64,000 bases of DNA from Coffea arabica. Lineage: Eukaryota > Streptophyta > Magnoliopsida > Gentianales > Rubiaceae. The translations under genes were made by a program, and so were the position numbers. Location: the NCBI RefSeq assembly GCF_036785885.1, contig NC_092310.1, positions 4,588,001-4,652,000 of the forward strand. Reading direction: 5' to 3'. The number at the start of each line of letters is the position of its first letter. The stretch's first letter is position 1. The notes below the pieces were generated by a model. That model made no database searches, had not been told where the DNA came from, and saw nothing but the letters and a program-made list of their open reading frames with translations. Shown in pieces: positions 11,074-23,754 of the stretch.

Positions 11074-11391
11074 TGTTAGGATGGCGGGTAATTGAATCAG
11101 GGATTTGTAAATTGGGAAAGGCCAAACGATGTCGTTTTGATTAATTAGGATTTAAAAGTCAGTTTAGTCGGTTAGTGGCTGAGTCACACAAACTGTAATA
11201 AATGCGGGGCCCACTACTTTGCAATTCATCAGAGTAATAACAGAAATCTGTTTCTTCCTCTCTCCAATTTCCCTCTCTCGTATTCTTTCTCTCTCTCTCT
11301 CTCTATTTCTTACTTCTCCTTATTTCTTAATCCTTTCCAATTGAATGATTAATCACTGCCATTGCATGATTGATCACTTCAGTTCTTAACA
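11074..11391 (+). repeat. 3' LTR of the chromovirus (318 bp)
   Basis: The LTR starts TGTTAGGATGG directly after the purine tract GGAGAGGAAT and ends TTCTTAACA, so the ends are inverted (TGTTA/TAACA). It contains a CT-microsatellite near 11285. The short length fits the small-LTR chromovirus groups. Confidence 0.8.
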
Positions 11392-12112
11392 GATTCTTCT
11401 CTGGAGGTCTGCGCCTTTCCAAATTCCAAAAGTCTTCGTTTAGAATCGTGGTAAACCTTTACGGGCTGATTGGTTCAACTCCATATATCACGTCCTATAC
11501 CCAAGACATAACGCTGCTGTACCCCATGGCTAACTCACAAGGCACAAGGCACAAGGCACAAGGCAATAAGGTTAAACTAATTTCAAATCCATCAGAACTT
11601 CAACACAGTGCACAAATCATAGCCAACATTTTCTTCTTTGCAACCAAAGTAAACAGACATTAACAAATTCCAATCCAAGGATTGAACCTCATTATAAATG
11701 TACACATAACTACTGTCAAATGCTTAAAAGGCTAAAGGAAAGTCAATACTCAATCATAAACATTTATTTCTATGATTGCACCCACTTCTCCATTGAGATC
11801 AAGTTCTAGTCACCTCAATCCTTATCTTACGACTGTTAGTTAGCCTCTTCAAAAGCTAAAAAATTTGCAAAGTATTAATACATTAGGTAAGAGACAACTT
11901 GCTCAATATACTTCTCTGTTGGCCTGAGCATGTTAATACATAATAATACATAGCAAAACTGATCGTTCATAACATATTTATATACATGGAATTCAATAAA
12001 TGGCCATTTAAATACATATCAATCACATCAAATTTCAAAGACATATGCATCATTAAGCTCAAGACACAAGATTCCCCATCGACTTGAATATCCAATGTTA
12101 ATCAGTTAACAA
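11392..12112. other. Intergenic, no gene seen
   Basis: AT-rich sequence with a short (GGCACAA)n-type repeat at about 11543-11566. No ORF here looks like a protein. Confidence 0.5.
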
Positions 12113-12260
12113 GCTTCCCAGATAGTTGCTAGCTACTCCGGTTAGTGCGGTTCCCAAATGGTTGCTAACTACTCTCGTTTAGCGCAGTTTTCAAATGGTT
12201 GCTAACTACTCCTGGCTATCGCGGTCTACTAGATATTGCCAACTATAACTCGGTTGGCTG
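12113..12260. repeat. 37-bp tandem repeat, four copies
   Basis: Units occupy 12113-12149, 12150-12186, 12187-12223 and 12224-12260, each exactly 37 bases. The shared core is AAATGGTTGCTAACTACTC (perfect in units 2 and 3, diverged in 1 and 4). No spacers separate units, so it is a minisatellite and not a CRISPR array. Confidence 0.9.
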
Positions 12261-13798
12261 CTGTTGAACTAGTGCTACCAATAGTTATCTACACCAAGAA
12301 GTTGATCAAAATCATACATTTCAAATCATTTATACTATTCTTGCGTGGCCACATTATTTCATATATTCTTTTTTTTTTTTTGTTTCCATAAGATGCAAGG
12401 AAAATACTCGATAAAGGAAATTTATGAAATTCAAATCTAGCCAACCACATTAATGTTGACACTATAATCATAATATGAGATAATTGAACATAATTGTAAT
12501 ACACTAATATACTACATAATTTTAAATAATAATAGGAACATAGATGTATAAAAATTGATATTGAGATTAATCAATAACTAATGTAAAATTATGCTTCTAG
12601 ATATATATATATATATATATATATATATCATATTCATGATACAAACAAGGCAGAAGAGATTTTGTAAGTATGTAGATCCATTCATATAAAGTCAACTGAC
12701 CACCTTCCACAGATTAATATAATGTTAATCTTTTGATTGTTGAGTGACTTCAATGATTTATAAATTTGTTAAATGTATGATTGTTTGATTACTGCAATAT
12801 GTCAAAGTCTTGATATTGTGCCACAAATCTAATAGGCATATGTAGCAATGTAGTATATCAATACAACCAAAACATGACTTGACATGTAAAATGAGAGAAG
12901 TAGTATCTATGATATAGATATCCAACTAACTTAAACATTCACATTACTTGCTAGTCATATCAGATTATTGAAACAAATCCGAATGAACTGCATAGGTAAA
13001 TTAGAGTAAGGGAGATTCTAACTTATGCCTAACCAAAAAGATTGTATTGTAGATGGAGTATTACAGGCTATTTATAGGTTAGATTAAGGACCTTATTGAC
13101 AAATATCAAATCTCAAGGGTTTCCTTCCATTAAAGAAATATTACTATGAATCATAATTTGTAATAATATATCTAACTAATTAATTGATTTGAATAATTGA
13201 AATATTAATGAATATAAAATATCAATAAATCATCATCAATAGGAGATACTAATCAATCATTAATGAAATGTCAATCAATTAGTTAGGATATCAATCATTT
13301 GGGTTATAATTACCTATAAAATGAAGCAAGTCTTACAACTAAAACATACTAATGGTCAAGTCTAGAAAGTCAATGTAATCCTCTGTGGAACATGTGGACC
13401 TTTCCCTAATTTGTATATGGTTGCGAGGTTTTGAGCCAAGAGATAAGTTCCCGTCTGGATTGGTGCTTTTTAGAGTTTTTAATTTATAAAAAGTATACTG
13501 TAGTAATTTGATATATGTGAGATAAAATATAATTAAAAATATATTCACAAAAAACATAATAATCTTTTGTTAGAAGATTGTAATCCGAACACCATCACTG
13601 AAAATTAGTTTTAATTCCAAATGCTATTGTGTTTATTCTTTTTAAAATTAAAGGTGAAGACAAAAACTTATAATGCATTAGAATGATTTTCTGATCGTTG
13701 AGATTTTCTTGCTTTTTTTAATTGACTTGTCTTTTTCCTGCCGAGGAAATTTCTTTGAAATCTAATACAGTCTGAAAGTTGCAGAAGTGTGCTCATAA
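12261..13798. other. Intergenic, AT-rich, with a (TA)n tract
   Basis: No gene is supported. A TA dinucleotide tract lies at about 12601-12628. Sequence around 13140-13300 is dense in AATCAATNA-type words but no repeat unit could be defined. Confidence 0.5.
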
Positions 13799-13892
13799 TT
13801 GACTTAATAGTTGGCATTGCTCATAATTGACGTTTGCACGTAGTTGACTTAATAGTTGACTTGATTGCTTATCAGTCATAATTGACTTGACT
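13799..13892 (+). promoter_or_regulatory. Cluster of six W-box cores upstream of the receptor-kinase gene
   Basis: TTGAC cores occur at 13799, 13827, 13844, 13856, 13882 and 13887 (five TTGACT, one TTGACG), with one more at 13722. WRKY factors bind TTGAC[CT], and such clusters are common in promoters of defence-induced receptor kinases. The cluster ends 238 bases before the likely start codon. Locally duplicated phrases (CATAATTGAC, TAGTTGACTT) suggest it grew by small tandem duplications. Confidence 0.6.
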
Positions 13893-14130
13893 GCGATAAT
13901 GACCTTCCTAAGTAAAACTCTGAATGGTGCAATAATGGCCTTTCTAATTTTAACTGCGATAATGACCTTTCAGATCGAAAGGAGGTACACGAAATTATGT
14001 GCTGAATTGGTCTAAAGTGACCGCCAAGAATTTCCACCAATTCTGTGCAATGGATCAGTATCTTGAAAATGGAATGAAGAGAGGCTCTTGCATAATTTCC
14101 ATACTATCTTATCATAAACCAATTGAAAAC

Positions 14131-17100
14131 ATGCCTCCACCCTCAATGAGGGAATCCTTTGTTCTCCTACTTGCTTGCTGCTTTGGGGTTTGTATTGCAT
14201 TAGATACCATTACAATCACTCAGCCTATCCAAGACTCTGAAGCTATAGTTTCCTCTGGCCAAAAATTTAAATTAGGCTTTTTTAGTCCTGAAAAAAGTAG
14301 TGATCGCTATTCCGGAATAATGTATAATCTACCCGGAACAGCAGCCGTTATCTGGGTGGCTAATAGAGAAAGACCTCTGGATGATGCGACGGGAACTGTG
14401 GCAATCCTGGAAGATGGAAATCTTGCTGTCTTAAATGGAGCGAAAGACATACTATGGTCTACTAATATTTCAAGTTCTTCGGCGAATTATTGTGCACAAC
14501 TCCTGGATACTGGGAACCTGGTCTTGACAGAAGAGTCAAATGGGAAAGTTTTGAGGATCCTACAGACTGTTTTTTGCAAAACTCGAAATTAGGTGCTAGT
14601 ACAACCATGGTTCGCCATATCGGCCGATACCGATACGTATCGGCTGAGTCGTATCTGGAACGGAAGGGATCGGTACGATACCGATCCCCAAATTGCAGAT
14701 ATCACCATATCCACGACGACTCGCTCTGACTTGGCCGATATTGACCAATTCGAATCCGTGATACATAAAATCGGTCGATATATCCGAGTCAACTCGGAGT
14801 CGACTCCGATATTTTTTTAAATTGTATCTTTTTCAGTATTTTCTAATTTTAATTTTTTCAAAATTTTTGGAAACTTTAATGTATTATAATGTTCATATCA
14901 CTCGATATTCAACCGATATACCGTGACGGATAAGGAACAACTTAGACCGCGATGCGACCGCGACCCGCGATAGCAAACCATGAGTACAACAGGGTCGATC
15001 CAATTAACCTCATGGAGAAGCCTCTCAGATCCATCTGTTGGAACTTTCTCTGCAGGTCTCAGTCCTAACCAACTTCCTCAACTCTTTATCTGGAATAATG
15101 GTAGACCTTACTGGCGGAGTGGTCCATGGAGTGGTACTGCATTTATTGGGATAGCCGGCAGCCTTCTGCAAATGATCAAGGAGTTGATGTGTTGAAAGAC
15201 AATTCCGGATCTCCATATCTTACTTACAACTATGTTAATTATCCTTTTTTTTTACTATATGTTGAGTTCATCAGGGCATTTACAGGCAACGTTTTCATCG
15301 GGTGAAAAAGGAGACTGGACCGTAATCTGGTCAAGTCAAGAGAACCAATGTGATGTTTATGGAAAATGTGGACCTTATGGGAGCTGTAATCATCGGGATT
15401 ACGCAATTTGTACATGCCTGCCAGGTTTTAAGCCAAGAGATCAGGAGGAATGGAATCAAGGAAACTGGACAGGTGGTTGCATAAGAAAAGAATTGCTGCA
15501 ATGTCAGAGAAATGAATCTGCCAGTAGAGAGGACAATCAATATGGATTTGCGAAACTTACATACATGAAAATTCCAGATTTTGCTGAGCCAATAGCAATT
15601 AATACAGAAGAAGAATGTCGTGAACACTGCTTAGACAATTGCTCCTACACAGCCTATGCATTTTACATCGGCATAGGATGCATGCAATGGAGTGGCATCT
15701 TAATCGATTCGGGGCATCTTCCCTTCGATGGGACAAACTTATATATTTGGGTGGCGTATTCTGAACACAGTAAAACAATTTCCTGCTCTTTTTCTTCTTG
15801 TTTCTTTATTACCTTACTCTTTATTGTCATGTTGGTTCAAATTACGTATATTATGGTTTGATTCCAGCTATATTTCTTGATTAAGCACTTGAAACTATTA
15901 AATTTGAAATTCCCTTTTCTGCTTCTAAAGTATAAGAATATTGGATTTTGTGTTTCTGTAAGAAAGAAATCACAATGATCACAAGGAAGGCTTATACCTC
16001 TATACTTGGTAGTTGAAAATTTTGCGTAGGTGCTTTAAATCCTTTGACATACAAATACAGATACCAAAAGGGGTTTTAAAGTTGTCATTGCAAGCACACT
16101 GACTGTAGCAGCTGTACTCCTTGCACTCTCTGTGTGCCTTCGTTGGAAGTGGATAGCCAAGCACAAAGGTAATTCAACAGTGCTTAAATGCTGCTTAAGT
16201 TTTTGAGATTGGTCATCATAAATTCACTTGTTCATAAACAGGGAATGAGCAACAAGCTAAGGTATCACGGATGGAAGAAGTAAATAATGTGGAAGATATG
16301 GTTACTGTAACCATGAACCAAGCAAAGTATGAAGAGCTACCCCTTTATACTTATGAAGAATTGGCTAACGCAACAGATAATTTCCAATCAAACAAAAGAA
16401 TAGGGAAAGGTGGCTTTGGTCCAGTCTATAAGGTAAACTAAATTTGGCTTGGCATAGGTATTTTAGGTTGCTAGATATGTGCTTGGGTAGCATTTAATGA
16501 GATCAATTAGCAGGGAATGCTGTTTGATGGCCGGGAAATTGCAGTAAAGAGGCTTTCAAACTCTTCAACTCAAGGGATTGAGGAGTTTATGAATGAAGTC
16601 GTGCTTATTTCAAAACTCCAACACCGGAATCTCGTTAGACTTCTGGGCTGCTGCATTGACAGAGAAGAAAAAATGCTAGTCTATGAATATATGCCGAACA
16701 AAAGTCTAGATGCCTATATATTTGGTTAGAAAATCAAGAGCTGTTTGCATTATATAACTTGCTTGCATACCATCTAAACCGAGAACATAAGGATATTTGT
16801 CATGTCTAGAGTCCAGAGAATTAGTAAAACAGAAAAATATAGTATATTGTAGGTCCCTACAGAAAAGTAACACAAAAACTCGGGTGTGTTAATTTTACAA
16901 TATTAATGTTACAGATGCTAATAAACCAAGCTTACTTGATTGGAGAAGACGTGTGATCATTGTTGAGAGTATTGGTAGAGCCCTCCTTTACCTTCACAGA
17001 GATTCAAGACTGAAAATTATCCATAGAGATCTGAAAGCAAGCAACATCCTCTTAGATGAAGAGCTCAAGCCAAAACTATCAGATTTTGGTTTAGCCAGAA

Positions 17101-17817
17101 TTTTTGGAGGCAATGATGATCAAGCCAATACTAACAGGGTCGCAGGAACATAGTAAGCACATATTTGGTTTCTTGCTGTCATTTCTACGTCATGGATAAT
17201 TCAGACTGCTTTCTTTCCCCAGTAAGTTTTAACTCTTTTTTGCATGAATGATGCTATGACAGTGGCTATATGGCTCCAGAATATGCAATGGAAGGAAGGT
17301 TTTCAGAGAAGTCAGATGTCTACAGCTTTGGAGTGCTATTATTAGAGATTGTTAGTGGAAGAAGAAATACTAGCTTCTATAATGATGAGAATGAAGTGAG
17401 CCTGCTTGGACATGTAAGTGTATTGATTTATTCAACTGATATAGTATCATGACTCAAGCAAAGTTCCTCATCCTATTCTTTGTTATTTAAACTCCATTCT
17501 TGATTGCGATATCACAGGCCTGGAAATTATGGAATGCAAATGAAGCGACAAAACTGATAGATGCAGCAATAGTCAATTCAGGCATCCAAACAGAAATTCT
17601 GAGACACATCCATGTAGGATTATTATGCGTGCAGCAATTTGCAAAAGATAGGCCAGATGTCTCTGCTGTTCTTCTGATGCTTACTAGTGAAATTTCAAAT
17701 CTCCCTCGTCTCAAATTCCCTGGTTATACAGGAAGATTATGTTCCTCAGAAAAGTCTTGTACCAACAGAGTTTATTGCAATAACAACATAACCTTAACAA
17801 CTGTTGAAGGCCGATAG
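14131..17817 (+). pseudogene. S-domain (G-type lectin) receptor-like kinase, disrupted
   Basis: The structure is a plant S-locus-type kinase. A signal peptide starts at ATG 14131 (SFVLLLACCFGVCIA). The B-lectin domain is recognisable by LGFFSPE, VIWVANRERPL and LLDTGNLVL. An S-locus glycoprotein region, an EGF-like stretch with CDVYGKCGPYGSC and a PAN-type cysteine-rich stretch follow. A transmembrane exon (16061-16168) precedes the kinase exons: 16242-16432 (GKGGFGPVYK), 16514-16724 (VAL-type Lys in IAVKRL), 16915-17152 ([15 protein letters not shown]), 17263-17413 (MAPEYAMEG) and 17518-17817. All splice sites are GT-AG. Lesions are a frameshift near 14545, a hAT MITE at 14606-14982 and a second frame break near 15165-15240. 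The kinase exons are clean, so loss is recent. The ectodomain cannot be translated as it stands, though a truncated kinase product is conceivable. Confidence 0.9.
14606..14982. mobile_element. 377-bp hAT-type MITE in the receptor-kinase exon
   Basis: The ends are inverted: CATGGTTCGC on the left and GCAAACCATG on the right. It is flanked by a perfect 8-bp duplication AGTACAAC (14598-14605 and 14983-14990). Removing it with one duplication rejoins the lectin-domain reading frame (codons for GASTTGSIQL). Internal sequence is rich in CCGATACGTATCGG-like palindromic words and has no coding capacity. Confidence 0.9.
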
Positions 17818-18436
17818 GCCAATCCAGTGCATATTGTTTTTCGAAAGTACAAAAGCTGTAAACCCAGGACATGAATAATGTTTGAAATAATAAATCCTTT
17901 TTTGCCTTTTGTCATGCGTAGTTATAGAGTACAGGTGATTTGCTCAAATGCATCTAGTGTGCGCAAATTTTCTTTAGATCTAATATAGATATGTACCGCT
18001 TTGTATCCTTTTCTTGTGGTGCATATTTGTAAGTCTTCACTTTTACTGAAAATCCGTCTTAAGCTGTATGGAATAATCCAATTGAACTTATTTAGACGGT
18101 CAGTTCACTAAGTCGTTGATTTACATGGTTTTACACAGTTCCCTAAGTTCTTGACTTCTTTCATCTTTGATCCGAAGCCTCCCATTTGCATCCTTTGATA
18201 TATCTCTGAAGTGTCATGCTAATCCCATCTATAGATTCCTTACCCTTCTCTATAGTGTGCATTGTAGTAGCACCAAGGCTCCTCTTATTCATCATTGTTG
18301 CAAAGTGTTCTTTGCTGAACTTCAATATCTTCAAATGTGGTTCAAATTTTACAATAGCAAGTCAGCTAATAGGGAAAGCACCATGGCACTGAGAATTGGT
18401 CATGATATTCGACCTAAGATAACAAAAGAAAAAATT
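17818..18436. other. 3' flank of the receptor-kinase gene, no further gene seen
   Basis: Possible polyadenylation words (AATAATAAAT near 17887) follow the stop codon. The short open frame within 18167-18460 has no family features and looks like chance. Confidence 0.5.
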
Positions 18437-19039
18437 GTTGAAAATGCCTTTGACATTTAGCCAAACGAATTTCTAATCCTTCATTTTTAAAATGGTAACT
18501 TTACGTTCTTGACAAAATTAAGTGGGTAAAATTTGGTTCCAACTTGGATTTTCAATCACTTTTTATGCTGAATCGCTGAATCTATCACGTGATTCATATA
18601 TGATCATTTTTTAAAAATAAAAACATTAGATTCCAAACAAATATTCTGATCTATATTCATTTTTGCCCCAAAAATAGTAGAATCTGATCTGGACCATAAT
18701 AATTTTTTTTTGTAGAAAAGTAGGATCTAACATAATTGATAGGTCACAATTTTGTTATTTATTTTAAAATTAATTCCCTCTTATTATCTTACCAAATGAC
18801 AGGTTGTCAATGCCTGTGCAATAATAAAAATAAACCTAGTTGCCAATTAAAGTAATCACAATCCAATTTTAAGTACTGGAGCAGGGACTCTAGATATACA
18901 ATGGGTTACTTGATTCACCCTGTTTCCAAAAAATTTGCTTAATCCGATATACCGGAATGAGATTGCTTATTCACAAGGAATTATTGAATTGTATAAACGG
19001 CAAGTAAGGTCGTCTCTTCAGGGACTGGAGATATTTGTT

Positions 19040-20529
19040 TGACAGGTGTCGAGCCTATACAATAATAATAATAAAACCTAACTACCGCCAAAAGCAGTCA
19101 ATAATCAAATACTAAGTACTGAAGCAGGGACTCTAGGTGTGCAATGCGTTATTTGATTCACCCTATTCTCGAAGAGTTTGCTTAATGTGATATATCAGAA
19201 TTAATTATCTGACTAAATTCACTAACTAGTAGAGAGTGGCAAGCAAGGTCGTCTCGTCAGGGATTGAGGAGAAATTTGTTTCCTTTTGCGTCAAGATAAA
19301 TGGGGGGTTTTAGGATTAAATGCTAATGAACTAAATAAATCAAATGTGAAAAATTAATTAATTGACAAAAATAATTGGGGAAACTTTAGCCAAAGATACA
19401 CTTCAGTAATGGTTCATGCAACTGATCATCGATTCAAATATAATTTCAACATTTATTAATAGATTGGTTATAGCTGTCATACACGCGATAAACAACCAGT
19501 TTTTCCTTACTTTTTCGATAGTCAAGGTACGACTGTTAACTATTTCTCTAACCAGGAAACAACCTTAAGTACGACCGTAGGATTTAATTTCTAGATTACA
19601 TTAAGAATTAGAAAAACTCAATCCTAACTAACAAACACGCTACGAGAGTTTGTTTAAATTAGATCGTATGTTTTTTTGATATAAACCCAATTACACCAGG
19701 TGCTACCGGGATGGAGGTAATCGAACAATTACGGATTCAACTACTCCCAATTAGCAAAATAGTTTATGTGAATAATTAAATATTATGCACTATTCAATCA
19801 TACACAAAAGTTATAACAATTAAAAGCACAAAACATATAAATACCAATAAATGAAAGAAACAGTTAAAATAATTTAGATCTCACAGCAATTGCCGAATCA
19901 AATCTTCAGTTGTACCCTTAACTAGAATACGGAGATTTAGCTACACATTCTCAAGGGAAATTCGCAGGACTCCCTTGATAACCCCTGGTTCCTTCTCCAA
20001 AAACTAACGAAAGTAGACAAAGAAAAGAGACAAGTCACGGCCGTCCTCTCAATTCCTATTTTGTAGCTTTTTGAGGAAAACAAAACTCCTCCCGAATTGT
20101 TGCTGGCCGAACTCTTAATCACGCGGGATTCGGCTTGCTCTTTCTATTTTCTCGTTTTCTAAGGGAAACAAACTCCCAATTGAAAAAGGAAACATTCTAA
20201 AGAGATAATACTTAATTGTTTCCTAATTCAACTCTATAACTAACAAAGATAATTAAAGTCTTTCAAATTCACCAAAGATGTCCATATTTGACTCGAACTA
20301 GGAAATCTCCATGCGCGACAAATTTCCGAGTCTTTTGGACTTGAATGTAGGTCTCAAACGTACCACCACCAAATTAGCTGGAAACTGCCTCTTTTAATCA
20401 TGTTTTGGTTATTTTCCTACAATTTAGCACCATTAACCAAATATAATTAGAATCAATTAATTAAAAGAATATTTGGCTAAAATCAAGAGGAAAATAATTA
20501 TAAATTTAACAACAAATTATGACATATCA
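19040..20529 (-). repeat. 3' LTR of the non-autonomous Athila derivative (1490 bp)
   Basis: On the minus strand it begins TGATATGTCATAATTTG next to the polypurine tract and ends GACACCTGTCA. It is closely similar along its length to the 5' LTR at 24942-25984 apart from a 447-base length difference. Confidence 0.87.
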
Positions 20530-20575
20530 ATTTCCCCCATACCTAAACCATGCTTATTCTCAAGCATGAGAACAA
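20530..20575 (-). other. Polypurine tract of the non-autonomous element
   Basis: The plus strand reads TTTCCCCCATACCTAAACC followed by a CTCAAGCATGAG inverted repeat. The complement is the same GGTATGGGGG type tract seen at 8387-8420. It touches the LTR. Confidence 0.75.
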
Positions 20576-21768
20576 CAAATCAAGCAATCAAATTCAAACA
20601 ATGGCTATTGCTCAAATTTTCTATTGCCAAGATACAATTAAAACATATGTCAAGTATTAGTGGCAATTTTCAAGAAATATCTCTTCAGTTAACTTTCAAG
20701 ATCAAGGACTCTTTCAATTTATAACTAACTAATCTAAGAATATAAAATATTCAACTAACATTAAAATGGTTCGATTATTAAGCAAAATCTCAACATTAAA
20801 ATTCATGAATCAGCGGACTAACAATTCATTCAAACACTTCCACATTTTTCACTATTAATACATTTTTTTTCTAAAATATCCCCACACTTGATTGATTTTT
20901 TTTTTTTTAGGGGGAATGCTTAGTTTTTAGCCATTTAAGCGTTTTGACTCGAATTCCGATATTGGCCAAATGAAGGAACCCGGTTACTCAGCTCTCATCG
21001 CTTAAAAACCACATACTCATAGCTGAAAATCAACACTTATGGTAAAGACCTTCGGTTACTAGGCAACGATACTAGTGGAGTATAGCCGAATACTATTCAT
21101 AAATAAGCACCAAATTAAAATTAAAAATCACATAAACCCACTTCATTTCTTAAATATGGAGAACTAAGATTAATAATTGAACCAATTTGCATAAAAAATA
21201 TTAGACAAATATTTATCATACTTAGCAAAGTTAACCACAAAGTGCAAAAGTTACAAAATCTCAAATATTCACCAAAAAGATACTAGTAGATTTAACCATA
21301 TTATACTTAACACCTTAGAGTGTAAAATCATAGCAATAGAAAAATTTGAGACATCTAACTAACGTTAATCAGGAACAAACACAAGAATGCATAAACATAG
21401 GCAAAAATTGGATAAAATTTGACAAAGTCAAACAAAAAATTCCAACAAAAATGCCTACGCTTGCACTTTTCCAATATATTATCAATATACTACTCCCCGA
21501 CACCTAAATCTTACATTATCCCCAATATAAAAGATAAAGAATAGAATACAAAATAAAAGGGACAACGAAACTTCCCTAATAACTGTAGGGGCCGTGTACA
21601 GTTACGAGTGAGGGGTAAATGATTGTGGAGCTCGACGTAAGTTGATGGTTAGCAGCGGTGGAGTTCGGATGGAAGAAAGAAAGAAGAAAGAAAAAAAAGA
21701 GAGCAAGAAAATGGAAAAGAAAAGGAAAAGGAAGAGAAAAGAAAAAAAAAATTTAGAACCACTGCGTT
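20576..21768 (-). other. Non-coding 3' spacer of the element
   Basis: No coding region. It holds a second polypurine-like motif (plus strand CTCCCCGACACCTAAATC near 21484) and an AG-rich tract at 21660-21750. Both correspond to parts of the spacer in the autonomous element at 1-10046. Confidence 0.6.
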
Positions 21769-23668
21769 AGACGTGAGCATGCCTAACTGCCCTTGAGTCT
21801 TCTGACTAACCCATGAAAATTAAGATCCTTAAGCGTGACCATCTGGCGTGGGCATGCCTAACTACCCTCCAGGTGGTCATGTCTAATGATAGGGTATTAA
21901 TTGTTAGTAATTTTATCGTTAATTCTCCTCTTTATCCTTGCCAAATATTGTTTTAATTGTCAATATATATTTATATTTGGTATTTGGATATAATTTCAGA
22001 AAGTGGAGCAGAAAAGTGCTTAAAAAGGGACCTTCTTGAGAAGATTTCTCCGCACGTGAAAGCTTCTAAAAGCTTTCCACAATCAGCCCAAATTGTGCAA
22101 ACCAACGGAATTGCTGATGAAGAATTGAATTGATATGATGAAATTCACTAGCAATAAGAAATCAAAGCGGGGACCACGTAGAAAGTTGAGGAATTGCTTT
22201 AGACATTTGGTTCCTCTTTTGGGAGATGCAATTGATTAGCTATGGCTGGCATTTGATCAGGAGATTACTTTTCCAATTGCTCCTACGACACTAACTAGTG
22301 CTCCAATAAAATAAGAGGATACTACTACTAGAAAAGGGGGCTGGTTGATAGATAGCGGGAGCTTCTGGCATCAGACCAGTTTTCTCTCTACGAAGGAGTA
22401 GATAGGAGCTTCGATTTTTCTTTCTCTTGTTATGTGGTGTGAAGATTTCTTCAGTTGGTTTGTTTTGTATTTTTCTTCCGTCTCTTCCTTTAGACTAGTT
22501 TCTTTCATGAAACTAGTTCTATTTCATTAGACTATGGAGAATCAATTTTCATTTTAAATTACTAGAAAGAGTTATTTATGTTTTTGAATTCAATTAAATT
22601 GTGTGAGAATTTTATCGTGAGGCGTGGCTAATCTTCTCATCTAGTCAAGAATCAACGCGACGATGCAGTCCCAAATATCTGTGAGATTTAATTAATTTTA
22701 CGTGTTCCTTAATTTGTTAATATTTGCATGTTTTCTATTTTAATTTTCATGGAATTATTTTGTTAATTGGATATCAAGGGTCCGATGTGCAATTTGACTT
22801 ATTAATCTCTTGTCAAATTAATCAATTAAATTCGTAATTATTTAATTGGTTAATATAAGTGGCAACTAGTATTTTCACATACTAGGGGAACATGCAATCT
22901 GATTTAAATAACCCTCGTAGTGTGTTATTAATTTGGGTTAGGCTTTTTTAGTTTTTAAAGCAATTAGGAAATTAATTCCTATGGTCGTACTTAGGAGTAT
23001 TTCCTGGTTAGGGGTAATCAACGGTCGTACCTTGGTTATCAATAAATTAAGGAAAAGTTGGTCGTTAGAAATTTTCGGCGACTATAACTAGCCTATTAAT
23101 TAAATTAAGTGAACCCCTGTGCATCAATGATTGGATGAATGGACTGTGTCTACGTAGTTGTATCCTTGACTAGAATTTATTTATCATTTATTTGATTGCT
23201 ATTTACAATTGTATTAATTATTTATTTATTTTTGGTTAAATTATTTAATTATTTTTAGTTAAATTGTTTAATTTTTTATTTTAATTTCATTTTGATAAAA
23301 TCCCCGTTGTCTCGAATTTAAAAAGAATCGAATTTTTTCCAATCCCTGTGGATTCGACCCTGCTTACAGTAATACATAGAAAATTTATTTTTCTTAAGCA
23401 GGTATTTATTATTGTACAGGCTCGACACCTGTCATCTAACTACCCTCAAGTCTTCTGATCAACCCATGGAAATTAAGATCCTTAAACGTGACCACCTGGT
23501 TTGGGCACGCCTAACTACCAGAGAGTCTTCTGACCAATATTCAGAAATTGAGTTCCTTAAGTGTGACCACCTGGCGTGGGCATGCCTAACTTATCGAAAG
23601 TCTTCTGCCCGTGGACGAGAATTGCCTTCCTTAAGCGTGATCACTTGGCGTGGGCACGTCTAACTACC
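21769..23668 (-). repeat. Array of the 75-bp Athila repeat, interrupted by a solo LTR
   Basis: Copies of CGTGACCACCTGGCGTGGGC or close variants lie near 21834, 23487, 23560 and 23636. These are the complement of the motif in the 4212-4540 array. Spacing within the uninterrupted part is 73-76 bases. The solo LTR at 21887-23434 splits one unit. Confidence 0.85.
21887..23434 (+). repeat. Solo LTR (1548 bp) with perfect target duplication
   Basis: The LTR starts TGATAGGGTATTA and ends GACACCTGTCA. It is flanked by TCTAA on both sides (21882-21886 and 23435-23439). No internal retroelement sequence is present. It is the newest layer of this nest and lies inside a repeat unit of the host element. 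Confidence 0.93.
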
Positions 23669-23754
23669 AGCTTCCTACCTCAAAAGCAACAAATCACTAA
23701 ATGCAACTAACACTTAACAAAAACTCCAGAAACATAAGAGAACCAAAATAGAGA

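Larger units (their letters stand above)
10047..11391 (+). mobile_element. Chromovirus-type Ty3/gypsy remnant (3' end), host of the Athila insertion
   Basis: The remnant contains integrase C-terminal half, chromodomain, polypurine tract and 3' LTR (11074-11391). The upstream part is separated by the Athila element and lies outside the window. Two in-frame stops show it is older than the insertion within it. Confidence 0.88.

Noticed and set aside
12113..12260. CRISPR-like repeat array
   Set aside because: Units are contiguous with no spacers, and the genome is eukaryotic.
18167..18460. 97-codon open frame downstream of the receptor kinase
   Set aside because: No family motifs, low-complexity AT-rich context, and its end overlaps the arm of the old inverted-repeat element.
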